Below, in pieces: positions 1-9,500 of a DNA stretch of 52,798 bases. The notes under the pieces are model-generated. The model ran no database searches, was not told where the DNA came from, and was given only the letters and a program-made list of their open reading frames with translations. The position numbers and the translations under genes are program-made. This DNA comes from Pseudomonadota bacterium (GTDB lineage Bacteria > Cyanobacteriota > Vampirovibrionia > Obscuribacterales > Obscuribacteraceae), in NCBI GenBank assembly GCA_021324135.1, contig JAJPJO010000215.1, positions 1 to 52,798 on the forward strand, given 5' to 3'. Within the stretch, counting starts at the first letter, position 1, and every line of letters begins with the position of its first letter.

Positions 1-1
1 A

Positions 2-2188
2 TCACTCTGGGATGTCTCCTACCGGCAATCAGAGCTGGAAAGGGTCAATGAAGTCATCGAAGGCAAAGTCGCCGATCGCACGAAAGAATTGCAGGTTGAG
101 ATTGCCGAGCGTAAAGAAGCCGAGCTCGCGCTGGCCTCGACGAATAAACGACTGCAGCAGATATCGGCGGATTTGCAGCGCTCGCATGATCAGGCGCTGG
201 ACGCATCGAAAGCCAAATCGGATTTTCTCGCCAACATGTCTCACGAGATCCGCACGCCGCTCAATGCTGTCATAGGCATGAGTGATTTGCTGGTGCGAAC
301 GCGCATGAGTGATGACCAGCGGGAACTGGCCTTGACGATAAACAGCTCGGCCGATGTTTTATTGAGTCTTGTAAACGACATTCTCGATTATTCTAAAATC
401 GAATCCGGCAAGCTCGACTTGGAAATTGTCGACTTCGATCTGGTAGAGCTGATCGAAGGCTCCGCAGCGTTAATCGCTGAGAAAGCGCGGAGTAAACAGT
501 TGTCTCTTTCCACTTTTGTCGATCCCTCCTTAGCCAGAATCGTCAGGGGAGATCCCGCCAGAATCAGGCAGGTCCTGCTCAATTTCCTCAGCAACAGCAT
601 CAAGTTCACCGATCGTGGCGATATATCGGTTAGAGCCGTGCCGAATCAGTCGGCGTTCGACCAGGACGATGATCCGGCGCATCCGATGGCACGAATTCGC
701 TTTTCGGTCAGCGATACAGGCATAGGATCACGTGAGGAAGAAAAAGCCCGACTTTTTCAGCCGTTCACGCAAGCCGATGCATCGATAACCAGGAGGTATG
801 GAGGCACAGGGCTCGGGCTGACGATTTGCAAACGCCTGATTGCGGCTATGGACGGCACTATTGATTTTCAAAGTGAGTACGGTAAAGGCACCACATTCGG
901 TTTCACACTTGCGCTGGAGACGAGCCCGGAGCAACCCGAGAAGACGCCCGCTCTTCCCTTGAAGCTGCACCATGCCAGAATTCTGTTGATCGATGGACCG
1001 CTGGGCGCGCAGCATGATTTGAATGCATACATTTCATCCTGGGGCATGCGCTGCAGCATGGCCAGCGATTTAGCAAAGGCGTTAGTGATGATGCGTCAGG
1101 AAGCGGCGGCAAACGATTCATATGATGTCGTGGTCGTTCAGCTCGGTGCCGGCGCGAAAGAACCGCTCAGTCTGCTGAGCGCCATCAAAACAACGCCCCA
1201 ACTGACTCAAATAAAAATCATCGTTGTCGATCCGGCCAAGGATCCTGATCTGGAAAGAGAGTTGATCGATCAGGGGTTTTCAGCATATCTCTCCATGCCT
1301 GTCAGGCAATCGCGGCTTTTTGATTGTATAAGCGCCTTGCTGAATGACAAAATTGGCGCGGAAGGACCTCAGAAAGAGGTGGATGAGAGCACCCCCAAGG
1401 AAAGCAGTAGAGAGCCTCGTCCGGGAAATCTCGTGCTCGTTGTAGAGGACAATACTATCAATCAGAAGGTGGCGCTTTTGCAACTGCGTGAGCTTGGGGT
1501 TTCCGCGCACGCCGTGGGCAATGGACTGGAGGCACTGGATGCAGTATCAAGAACTCGATACGCTCTAATCCTCATGGATTGCCAGATGCCGGAGATGGAC
1601 GGCATGCAGACTACACGCGAAATCAGGAAAATGGAAACACGCACGGGCGGTCATTGCACAATCGTGGCCATGACCGCTCACGCCATGACCAGCGATCGTC
1701 TGGATTGCCTGGCTGCAGGAATGGATGACTACATAAGCAAACCGGTAACCCAGAAAAAACTCAAGGACATATTGGAGCGTTGGCTCCCGGTCAAACTGGA
1801 GCCGGTTTCCGATGCCGTGGCGAGCCCGCAGCCCGGCCGCAAACCAGTCGAGCTGGAGTTGCTGCGCTCGACCTTCGGCGAGGAGGTTACCCAAGAGTAC
1901 CTGCGCGAGTTTATGGAATTCGCCGAATCAAGCCTCGAGCAGCTCGAGAACGCCATCAAAAGAAGCAGCATCAAAGGCGTCAAGGCAGCGGTGCACGATC
2001 TAAAAGGCGGCAGTGCCACCATTTATGCTACCGAGATGGCGGAGTTGAGTCGAGCGCTGGAGGATTGCATTAACGAGGATCAGTTTGATTGGCGGCAAGT
2101 GCAGGAACACATGCAGGCCCTTAACGCTTCCTGGCTGCGGGTGAGAACATTCATCCAGGAATCCGGTGTGCTGGCTGATGCCGTTTGA
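2..2188 (+). CDS. Hybrid sensor histidine kinase with receiver and Hpt domains (5' partial)
   Basis: The frame is open to the left edge, so the N-terminus, probably the sensor part, is missing; the TTG at 89 lies inside a coiled-coil linker and is not the real start. Counting from base 2, the dimerisation/phosphoacceptor helix carries HEIRTPLN with His81, and the ATPase domain has DTGIG near 238 and GGTGLGL near 267. A first receiver-like domain (about 325-450) has Gln where the phospho-Asp should be and Met where the conserved Lys should be, so it looks like a pseudoreceiver. A second receiver (about 478-600) is canonical with Asp526. A C-terminal Hpt domain has HDLKGGS with His665. The order matches BarA/TodS-type phosphorelay kinases: His to Asp to His, then an external regulator. 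The output partner is not evident; orphan receivers at 35921 and at the right edge are candidates only by inference. Confidence 0.93.
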   Translation, partial: SLWDVSYRQSELERVNEVIEGKVADRTKELQVEIAERKEAELALASTNKRLQQISADLQRSHDQALDASKAKSDFLANMSHEIRTPLNAVIGMSDLLVRTRMSDDQRELALTINSSADVLLSLVNDILDYSKIESGKLDLEIVDFDLVELIEGSAALIAEKARSKQLSLSTFVDPSLARIVRGDPARIRQVLLNFLSNSIKFTDRGDISVRAVPNQSAFDQDDDPAHPMARIRFSVSDTGIGSREEEKARLFQPFTQADASITRRYGGTGLGLTICKRLIAAMDGTIDFQSEYGKGTTFGFTLALETSPEQPEKTPALPLKLHHARILLIDGPLGAQHDLNAYISSWGMRCSMASDLAKALVMMRQEAAANDSYDVVVVQLGAGAKEPLSLLSAIKTTPQLTQIKIIVVDPAKDPDLERELIDQGFSAYLSMPVRQSRLFDCISALLNDKIGAEGPQKEVDESTPKESSREPRPGNLVLVVEDNTINQKVALLQLRELGVSAHAVGNGLEALDAVSRTRYALILMDCQMPEMDGMQTTREIRKMETRTGGHCTIVAMTAHAMTSDRLDCLAAGMDDYISKPVTQKKLKDILERWLPVKLEPVSDAVASPQPGRKPVELELLRSTFGEEVTQEYLREFMEFAESSLEQLENAIKRSSIKGVKAAVHDLKGGSATIYATEMAELSRALEDCINEDQFDWRQVQEHMQALNASWLRVRTFIQESGVLADAV

Positions 2189-2190
2189 CT

Positions 2191-3345
2191 CTACCTGACG
2201 CCCTCGAATGCTTCGGCTATCGCTTCGATGTCTTCGCGTTGAAAAGGTGCATCGCTCAAGTTGGTAGCCATGCCAATCACTAACTTCGACTCGGGATAAA
2301 TGATCAACTGCGAGGCGCCGCCCACCGAGCCGCCTCGATGCTCGTAGATCAGTTTGCCGCTCTTCGATCTGGTTATGTTCCAACCGATACCATAGGTGTT
2401 GTCCGCACCAGATGTGGTGCGCTGGGGAGTAAACATGAGCTTCAGCGAGCTGCTCTTTAAAAAACCGGGCTCGACAACAGCCGATCCAAAGCGGACCAGA
2501 TCCTCGGCCGTCGATAGGAAGCCGCCTCCGGCCCATTTGTAGCTGTTGTCTACATAGGGTGCATTATGCACGGGCGTGTCCTTGTCTTTTTCATAGAAGC
2601 GCGTGCGTTGCGATATGACATCGCTATTCTGGTCGGCAATGGTCGAGGTCAAGCCGAGCGGGATGAATACTGCGTTTTGCATATAGCTCAAAAAATCAAG
2701 ACCGGCAGCCGATTCGATCACTGCACTGAGCAGGTTGTAGCCGTAACTGGAATAATTGAAGGCGCTGCCTGGTTGTGACACGAGTGGGTCTTCAGAAAAC
2801 ACCTTCAGTCCATCGACAACACTCATGTAGTGATCGCGGATCTTCATCTCGTCGCCTCGGTAATGCCGGATACCGGCCAGGTGTCCGGCCAGCATTCGAG
2901 CTGTGATCGGGCTTCCCTTGTCGGGAAATTGCGGCACATACTTCTGCACCGGCGCGTCCAGATCGAGTTTTCCAGCCTCCACCAGGCGCATCAAACCCAC
3001 CGCGGTGAGCGGCTTCGATACACTGCCGATGCGGAACTTGGTCGAAGGCCATACGGGCACGCGCTGCTCGAGATCGGCGAAGCCGAACCCTTCCTCATAG
3101 ACTATCCGTCCATCGATGGCAACCGCAATTGCCAGTCCGGGCATGCCGCGGCCCATGAAATCATTAGCTGTTTGCCTGGCTTTGAGCCGTGCCTGCGCCG
3201 CTCGAATCTCATTTCCCAGATCCGAAAAGCTCTGAGCAGGCAAAGACTGATCGCGCTCTTTGGCAGTGGACTCGGCGCAAACAACTCTGGTCGGAAACAA
3301 TAAACACAGGAGGGCTGCGAGCAGCAGAGCGGCTCGCAAGGTCAT
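2191..3345 (-). CDS. Beta-lactamase-fold serine hydrolase (class C / EstB type), exported
   Basis: The product is a serine hydrolase of the beta-lactamase/penicillin-binding-protein-like family, which includes DD-peptidases, esterases and class C beta-lactamases. A signal peptide (TLRAALLLAALLCLL then a polar stretch) sends it out of the cytoplasm. The SxxK nucleophile motif is SVSK; the usual YxN triad reads Y-S-S within FNYSSYGYN; a late HRGG fits the third motif. The Asn-to-Ser change and overall similarity favour esterase or peptidase activity over antibiotic hydrolysis, though substrate cannot be read from sequence. The start chosen is the ATG at 3345, which overlaps the TGA of the upstream deaminase as ATGA and leaves a good signal peptide. 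ATG codons at 3351 and 3372 are alternatives; none has a clear Shine-Dalgarno site. Confidence 0.85.
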   Translation of the reverse strand: MTLRAALLLAALLCLLFPTRVVCAESTAKERDQSLPAQSFSDLGNEIRAAQARLKARQTANDFMGRGMPGLAIAVAIDGRIVYEEGFGFADLEQRVPVWPSTKFRIGSVSKPLTAVGLMRLVEAGKLDLDAPVQKYVPQFPDKGSPITARMLAGHLAGIRHYRGDEMKIRDHYMSVVDGLKVFSEDPLVSQPGSAFNYSSYGYNLLSAVIESAAGLDFLSYMQNAVFIPLGLTSTIADQNSDVISQRTRFYEKDKDTPVHNAPYVDNSYKWAGGGFLSTAEDLVRFGSAVVEPGFLKSSSLKLMFTPQRTTSGADNTYGIGWNITRSKSGKLIYEHRGGSVGGASQLIIYPESKLVIGMATNLSDAPFQREDIEAIAEAFEGVR

Positions 3346-3806
3346 TTGCATTCTGGTATGTTCAAAAGACATATCTCGACATTCGCCTCGTTGAATTGCT
3401 CGGTGGCCAGCTTGAACTCCTCCACCCAGCGCGGATTTTCACTGTAAGGGGCCACGACGCGTTTGATCCCGGATTGAATGACCATAGCTGCGCAGGCGGC
3501 ACAAGACATGAAGGGCCAGGTGTAGAGTATGCAACCATCGCAGGGATGCCCGGCAAAAATGATGGCATTGCGCTCACAATGCACGAACATCTTGTACTTT
3601 ATTTCCCGGTTGTTGAGGCGCTCCGGTCGATCCTCGACCCCCTGAGCCAAGCCATTGAAACCGACAGAGATGATGCGTCTTCTCTGATCGACTATTACCG
3701 CTCCGGTCTGGGTGCTCGGATCCTTTGACCAGGAGGCGATGTGCTTTGCCAGTTCAATAAAGCGCATGTCCCATTTTTGTCTATCAAATTTGTCTGTGTC
3801 ACTCAT
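3342..3806 (-). CDS. Deoxycytidylate (dCMP) deaminase family protein
   Basis: The 154-residue protein is a zinc-dependent cytidine/deoxycytidylate deaminase (ComEB-like), expected to convert dCMP to dUMP for thymidylate synthesis. The zinc and catalytic signature is H76-C77-E78 followed by PFMSCAAC with Cys102 and Cys105. The N-terminal WSKDPSTQTGAVIVD segment and the GFNG loop are typical of dCMP deaminases. It is the first gene of a two-gene unit with the hydrolase downstream (ATGA overlap). A GAAGAG ribosome site precedes the ATG. It is divergent from uridine phosphorylase across a 188-base spacer, which places two pyrimidine genes back to back; shared control is an inference. Confidence 0.9.
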   Translation of the reverse strand: MSDTDKFDRQKWDMRFIELAKHIASWSKDPSTQTGAVIVDQRRRIISVGFNGLAQGVEDRPERLNNREIKYKMFVHCERNAIIFAGHPCDGCILYTWPFMSCAACAAMVIQSGIKRVVAPYSENPRWVEEFKLATEQFNEANVEICLLNIPECK

Positions 3807-3934
3807 GTCTCTTCAACCGCCGTGGTGGAAGAACAGTTTTATCAAGCTCAATCATATTTCGCAATGCAGAAGCATCCATCAATTAGATGAATACCGTAAA
3901 AGGATCGAGAGCGGCCATCGATCGTCTATGCAAG

Positions 3935-3943
3935 TGATATAAT
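3935..3943 (+). promoter_or_regulatory. Extended -10 promoter element of the uridine phosphorylase gene
   Basis: TGATATAAT is a perfect TGn extended -10 with a consensus TATAAT box (3938-3943). No good -35 lies 16-18 bases upstream, as is common for extended -10 promoters. It sits about 50 bases before the start codon at 3995 in the right orientation. Confidence 0.65.
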
Positions 3944-3980
3944 CTCGGCTTTATGCGTCACGGCCATCGAGTTTGCCTAT

Positions 3981-3987
3981 AAGGAGG
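3981..3987 (+). promoter_or_regulatory. Strong ribosome binding site deciding the udp start
   Basis: AAGGAGG lies seven bases before the ATG at 3995 and fixes the start of the uridine phosphorylase. Confidence 0.85.
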
Positions 3988-3994
3988 ACGTCAA

Positions 3995-4792
3995 ATGGCA
4001 GATCAAATCGCGCATCATTTGCAATTGGACAGCCAGAAAATCCATCAGGCGAAAATTGCTCTTCTTCCTGGTGATCCGTTTCGAGTGCCATTGATAGCCG
4101 AGCATCTGAGAGAGGCAAAGGAAGTGGCTCATCAACGCGAGTTTCGATCATATCTGGGCAGCATCGACTCGGAGCCCGTACTGGTCACCTCGACCGGCTG
4201 CGGCGGTCCTTCGGTTTCTGTCTGTGTAGAAGAGCTGGCTCAAATCGGCGTGCGCACCTTCATCCGGGTGGGCAGTACAGGAGCGATTCAGGAGCACATC
4301 AATGTCACGGACCTGGTGATTTCAAATGCCGCGGTTCGTCTTGACGGCGCCAGCAAAAGCTTCGCACCGGTCGAATATCCGGCAGTTTCAGATCTCAGTG
4401 TCACCAATGCCCTGGTCGAAAGCGCTGAGCGGCAAGACTTCGTTTTCCATGTCGGCATCACCGCTTCCACCGATACCTTCTACCAGGGACAGGAGCGTTA
4501 CGACTCATTCTCGGGCTTTGTCCCGGCTCATCTGCGGGGCAGCCTCAAAGACTGGCAGAAAATGAATGTGCTCAATTACGAGATGGAAGCAGCGACGTTA
4601 TTCACCATGTGTGCTGTTCTTGGATTGAGAGCCGGTGCCGTATGTGGTGTTGTAGCCAATCGCACGAGCGGTGAAAAGGTGATCAGCAAAGATATGTTCG
4701 TCATCGCCGAGCAAAACGCAATCAAGACGGCCGTAGAGGCTTGCAAAGTTTTGCTCAAGCAGAGCCGGCGACGCAAAGTGGAAGTCGTCTAG
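3995..4792 (+). CDS. udp: Uridine phosphorylase
   Basis: The 265-residue protein belongs to the trimeric/hexameric nucleoside phosphorylase family (PNP/UDP) and should cleave uridine with phosphate to uracil and ribose-1-phosphate in pyrimidine salvage. Typical segments are ALLPGDPFRV near the N-terminus (phosphate-binding GDP), TSTGCGGPSVSV in the middle, the RVGSTGAI strand, and YEMEAATLF near residue 195, where the Glu binds the ribose. Length matches the family. It is divergent from the dCMP deaminase, has its own extended -10 promoter and a consensus Shine-Dalgarno site, and is probably monocistronic. Uridine specificity rather than purine is likely from overall pattern but not proven. 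Confidence 0.92.
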   Translation: MADQIAHHLQLDSQKIHQAKIALLPGDPFRVPLIAEHLREAKEVAHQREFRSYLGSIDSEPVLVTSTGCGGPSVSVCVEELAQIGVRTFIRVGSTGAIQEHINVTDLVISNAAVRLDGASKSFAPVEYPAVSDLSVTNALVESAERQDFVFHVGITASTDTFYQGQERYDSFSGFVPAHLRGSLKDWQKMNVLNYEMEAATLFTMCAVLGLRAGAVCGVVANRTSGEKVISKDMFVIAEQNAIKTAVEACKVLLKQSRRRKVEVV

Positions 4793-4910
4793 CCCGCATC
4801 CGCCAGTCCGAGCGCTCCGCCCCGCCTGGATCAGTGCGGTATAATCGCTTGTAGATGACCCTGGCTTTCCAACCGCGGTCTTCTCACCAGAGACGCTCGA
4901 GGTGATTTAC

Positions 4911-5024
4911 ATGTGTTGAGGCTTAAGCAATATAATCGGCCCCCTGGTAGTGGGCTGCGTCGTTGTCGTTCCAGGACTGCTTTATCTGCTGAGCGTCTTA
5001 ATTAAGAAGATCAAGAAAAATTAG
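4911..5024 (+). other. Possible small membrane protein gene interrupted by TGA at codon 3
   Basis: An ATG at 4911 with a GAGGTG ribosome site (4899-4904) reads Met-Cys-TGA, and the same frame then continues open for 34 more codons to TAG at 5022-5024. The continuation is strikingly protein-like: a hydrophobic helix (IIGPLVVGCVVVPGLLYLL) followed by a lysine-rich tail (IKKIKKN), the layout of a one-pass small membrane protein. No normal start codon with a ribosome site follows the TGA. It could be a pseudogene, a two-codon leader, recoding of TGA, or chance. TGA is used as a normal stop by many genes here, so global code change is excluded. The rest of the 4793-5034 spacer holds only a TATAAT-like box at 4840 without a partner -35. 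Confidence 0.35.
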
Positions 5025-5034
5025 AGTGGCAATA

Positions 5035-5583
5035 TCAGCGCCAGACGATCGACTTGAGGATGTCTTCGTATGCTTGCGCGTATTTTTGAAAATGCTCAGG
5101 ATTGAGCGATTGCAAAAACAGTTCCTCAACAATTCGTCCTTCCACTCCGGCCGGATAATAGATACCACGATAGAATCGGCCGTTTTTGAATCTTCCCTCC
5201 ACTCTAAGCACCAGCTTATTCGCGACCGGCGAGAGCCTGATCGAATCTAAATGAAACAATGGTCCATCCAGACTGGTTTCCGGATTCGAATTCGTATACT
5301 GGTTATCACCGGTGGTGGCAACTCCCAGCACCGTCTTTAGTGCCATTATTTCCTCAATGCTGAGATCCTTTTCGCCCTGCTTGCGCAGAAATGAGAATAC
5401 CTTGCGGGATGCCTCATCAAGCGTCATGCCCCGATAAGAGAAACCAAGCTCTACTGTCGGCGCCGTGTTGGGGGAGAAGATTCTTTCCCATCTCAAACCT
5501 ATCTTCCCGCCACCCTCAGTTTTTTCATGCCAATTGCCTGCAAGGTCAATGCGGCTGATCGCGCCGATGTTCTCGAGTCTCAT
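5035..5583 (-). CDS. Hypothetical protein of 182 residues, no known domain
   Basis: I do not recognise a family. The protein has no signal peptide or membrane segment, is of mixed composition with several beta-prone stretches (KLVLRVEGRFKNGRFYRGIYY), and ends in a helical segment with aromatic residues (ALNPEHF-like, YAQAYEDILKSIVW). The start is an ATG at 5583 with only a weak GAG upstream. It faces the small interrupted frame ending at 5024 and is followed upstream by the MglA-like gene, 123 bases away and on the same strand, so the two could share a transcript. Confidence 0.75.
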   Translation of the reverse strand: MRLENIGAISRIDLAGNWHEKTEGGGKIGLRWERIFSPNTAPTVELGFSYRGMTLDEASRKVFSFLRKQGEKDLSIEEIMALKTVLGVATTGDNQYTNSNPETSLDGPLFHLDSIRLSPVANKLVLRVEGRFKNGRFYRGIYYPAGVEGRIVEELFLQSLNPEHFQKYAQAYEDILKSIVWR

Positions 5584-5706
5584 ACCGGTCTCAAATTCCT
5601 ATGTCGAAAGTCGGGATCTCGCTCCAATATATCCGCTTGAGAACCGTGTGTCTCAGCTCGTCTGTCAATGGCGCCTGCAGCAAGGACTACTGATGAGCAC
5701 CAATGC

Positions 5707-6306
5707 TCACTTAGTCTGCTTCGTCTTGTTGACCATTAATTTTGTGATTGCCTTGAGGGTTGTGAGAACGCCGTACCCCTCGATGGCAATCGATTCAAAG
5801 GCGGGAATCAGAGTCGGGTTGAGGGCGCTCTGCATACGCTCGACCGGCATGGCATTCGTCAGATCACGTTTGTTGTATTGAAGAACCCAGGGGATGCCCG
5901 TGCCCTCCTGAACTGATAAGTCGTTGTAGCGCAGATTGTCGTGCATGTTTTTCATCGAATCGATATTAGCCTTCTCGCGCTGCGCGTTCGAGTCAGCGAC
6001 GAAAACGATTCCATCGGCGCCACGCAGAACTTGCTTGCGGCTCTGGTCGTATTCTTCCTGACCGGGAACGGTATAGATCGCCACGCGCATTTTAAATCCC
6101 GAGCCCAGGTCCGCCACCTCGATGGGCATGTACTCGAAGAAGAGGGTTCGCTCCGTTTCAGTGCGAAGCGATATGAGATCACCGCGGCAGGACGGATTGA
6201 TCTGTGAGTGGATGTACATCAGGTTCGTGGTCTTGCCACCAAGTCCGGTGCCATAATAGACCAGCTTGAATGTAATCTCCCGGGTGGCGTAATTTATTAG
6301 AGGCAT
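5707..6306 (-). CDS. mglA: MglA-like small Ras-family GTPase
   Basis: The protein (199 residues from the ATG at 6306) closely follows bacterial MglA GTPases, cytoplasmic switches that set cell polarity and direct motility or type IV pilus machinery. The opening PLINYATREI matches the family start, which is why ATG 6306 is preferred over the TTG at 6327; an AGGGA site precedes it. The P-loop is GTGLGGKT (residues 19-26), the TETERTLFF segment follows, switch II is VPGQEEYD, and the base-recognition motif is NKRD. No MglB-type GAP gene is next to it in this window. It lies downstream of the 1056-residue membrane protein gene with a 204-base spacer. MglA function is known from Myxococcus and Thermus; the role here is inferred. 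Confidence 0.9.
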   Translation of the reverse strand: MPLINYATREITFKLVYYGTGLGGKTTNLMYIHSQINPSCRGDLISLRTETERTLFFEYMPIEVADLGSGFKMRVAIYTVPGQEEYDQSRKQVLRGADGIVFVADSNAQREKANIDSMKNMHDNLRYNDLSVQEGTGIPWVLQYNKRDLTNAMPVERMQSALNPTLIPAFESIAIEGYGVLTTLKAITKLMVNKTKQTK

Positions 6307-6510
6307 GTCAATGGGTTCCCTGGGCAACCATCTTCATATTTAGCACTTTATTGCTATTGATGATCATGGCAAGGCGCTGTTTGAAAGATATTTGAAGTCG
6401 GCTTGCCGATAAGTCGGCGCCACCGCCGGGAAAATTTGCTGATTTAGCACTTGGCGCCGGGCGGAGCCTGCCTTTGGTGTCATATTCGATACCGAGTCCA
6501 GTGCGATGAA

Positions 6511-9500
6511 TCAATTGCCCCACCCCATGCCAAGGCAATACCAAGCCAACAACAATGCCGTGGAAAGAATTGTTGTTAAGTAGTGATACCAGCGCAGCCT
6601 CTTTGCCGCAAACCCGATCAGGGAGACGAGTACCGATATTGCAAAATAGCACCACAAAATCGGTGGAGCGTAGGTGCAGATGAGGTTGAAGTGATCAGGC
6701 AACTCTTTGCCTTCCGGGACGATGATGAAGCGGAAGGGCGAGGTGTCGCCTTGTTTGGGCGGTTTGTCACCAAAAGCCTTCAGGTAATTCTGAGTCAAGT
6801 TCAGTCCATCGGTGCATTCGATGTAAAACGCCTTGTCAGGCTTATCTCCGCAGATGAGAACCCCGCGGCGATCGAAACCTCGAACGAAGAATCTTACTTT
6901 CTCGAAGACCACGCAATTTATGCCGCCGGGACGGCCAGCCGCTTCGCGAGGAAATGGCGCCCCGGCAGCCATCATATTGGGGATGAGCTTGTTTGCCGCT
7001 CCGCTGGCCGTGCTCATCGTGCAGTACACCGGCTTGCCAATCATGGGATTGACATAAACGAACCCCGGAGCACACTTACTCCACGGCTCGGTTTTTTCAG
7101 GGTAGCAGTGCTTCTCTTTGTAATGCCACTGAGCAAAACCAGCATACCACCACATTTGTTTGACCACCCGCTGCTCAGGGCCCTCCGGCGGAAAGAGCTT
7201 GCGACCTTCCTCATCACACAGGTAAGTGAAATCTTTGCCTTGCGATGGCTCCTCGTGCACCCGGCAGAACACGGTGCGCGTCCGCATATGACGGCGGAGC
7301 AGATCAAACAGATCCTCGATATTGCCTCTTATGAGCTGATATTTGCCGACCTCGACGATTCCCTCATCATAGATTGAAACCGTCTTGCCGCCCTTGAACT
7401 CAATCACTTTCAGACCGTCCACGGTTTGAAATTTGGGGGACAGTTCCACCCTCAGCGGCGGCAGTTTGTATTGCTCAAAGGGTTTGAGCACGATGAATAT
7501 GCAAGCACCACAGGCAAACAACAGCAAAGACAAGATCAACTGCATGGGCAGTGAATTCAGAGCCCGCATGACGGTGCTATCCGAGATCTCTTCGACCGCT
7601 TTGGTCACCGACATTTCGATCGTCGGCGGCTTAATCTTGCTCTCGAACTCGGCGCTCAGTTCGGCGACCTCGCGCGTCGGTTTGCGCTTTAGCATAGATT
7701 CGTGCGCGCCGGTCCTCATGATCGATGAAACGTCATCGGCGCGAACGGTTCTGTTCTTCTCGAGCTTGCGCTTTGACATCTGAACATAGGCATCGTTGAT
7801 CCGCTCGTGCAGAGGATCATCTTTTGGCAACTCGTCAGCCGCCAGCTTGATCGCCTCGAGATAGATCGGCTCGGCAATCGCTTCCTGATTCTCATACTTG
7901 GCCGCCAACTTGAGAAGGGCGGAGAGGTATTTCTCCGGCTTGATGCTTGGTCCGCCCTTTACCCGCTTCGCCTTTTCCAGAACATTGACTGCTTCTTGGG
8001 GCTCGTCGAGCAAAACATGAATGTCGGCCAGAATCGTCATGCATTCCACCAGAAGGCGCGGGTCCGGCTCGTTGCGCTCCTCCAGGCGCTGGATCAAAAC
8101 GGAATAATGGTCTCTTGCACTTTCCAGCTGCCCGCCGAAGTAGAGCTTATGCGCTTGCTTGAGCGCCACTTCAAAATCCTCGGCTACATCTACAGTCTTC
8201 CGTCGTTCAGTTTGAGCGGAGCCGCTGCCGCCATCATATGCAATACCGGCATCGAGATCACCCGCCTCAGGCCGCACTTCATTTTGCACTGCCAGTGGTG
8301 GCGTAAAGTCACCCGAAGCAGGCAATATTAGGGTCGCCGAGGCTGCCGGCCTGCCATGCGCCGGGGGTGCAGGAGCTGATTTTACAGGCGCATCAGAACT
8401 TGAATCCTGGCTCTGCAAAATACCAGCTTCATTGACGATAAACTTCGGTCCCGGCTCCTTTTTTTTATCAGCTCGTTTCTTTTCTACCTTGGGCTCAGGC
8501 TTATCATTACTTTCGCCGCTTACCCTCAAGGGTACGACCGCCTCGCTCTCCCTCCGATCTTGATTCGTTTCTACCCCGGCATCTGGCTCTGGGGGAGCAG
8601 CCGGTGCAGAAGGCGACTGCATGGGAATATCCCAGGTCGGATTTTGCTGACCGGGCTGCCAATCTATGTCGATCGGAGCACTTGCGGGGCTTGCCTGGGC
8701 TGCATTGCTAAGGCTCAGCCATGGTGCGGGCAAAGCGGCGCCGTCCTCTTGAGCGGGTTCGATCTCAAGATCAGGCTCGCTTTCGTTCTCGACAGCCGGT
8801 TCGTCTGCATGCGCTTGCGCTGCCAGGGTGGCTTCATGTTCATTTGAGGGCTGTGCCAGTTTGAGCCATGGCGCAGGCACATCCTCGCTTTGCTCGTCCT
8901 GGCTTTCCGCTTTGCATTCGCTCTCAAACTCAACCAGCTCGTCTGGTGAGGGCTCCGCAATCTGCTTCTGGTCTGCTGCCTCGGGCGTCTCAACCGGCTC
9001 CTCTGCAGCGATCTCGACATTTTTTATGCTCTCCAGAGTTTCGGCGCAAATCACAAGAGGCGGGTGCTCCTCCAATTCTGCCACCACTGATGATACCGTG
9101 CGGGTAAGGACCCGGTCGATGGCGTTTGAGCCAGACGCGTCTGCCTTTGGCTCAGCCTCGGACTGCGGTGCACATCCAATCTCGCTCTCCATCTCGGCGA
9201 TTAAAGGATCGATCGCGTCCTTGCTTTCCGGGTCGCCTGCCGGTTCGTAGCCGGCTGCAGCAAATGGCTCATCACTCTCGGCGCTGGCGCAAAGATCAGG
9301 CTCTAGGATTGGCTCCGCCTCTTCTTGCTCCTCGACCACTCTCTCCTCGCTCGCCAGATCGACGCTGCCGGACTCAAAGGGCGGCGCTGTCTCATCGCCC
9401 AAGTCAGCCTGACTCTCGAGCCTATCGGCGGCATGCTCCTCGAAAGGCAGAGCTTGCGCCTCTTCCTCCGGTTCTTCAGGACGATTCAAGTCCATGCTTT

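Noticed and set aside
4840..4845. TATAAT box
   Set aside because: No -35 or extended -10 at the right distance.
6583..7377. 264-codon frame on the plus strand inside the large membrane protein
   Set aside because: It is antisense to a well-supported gene whose domain is shared with a second protein; it has no ribosome site or recognisable protein.
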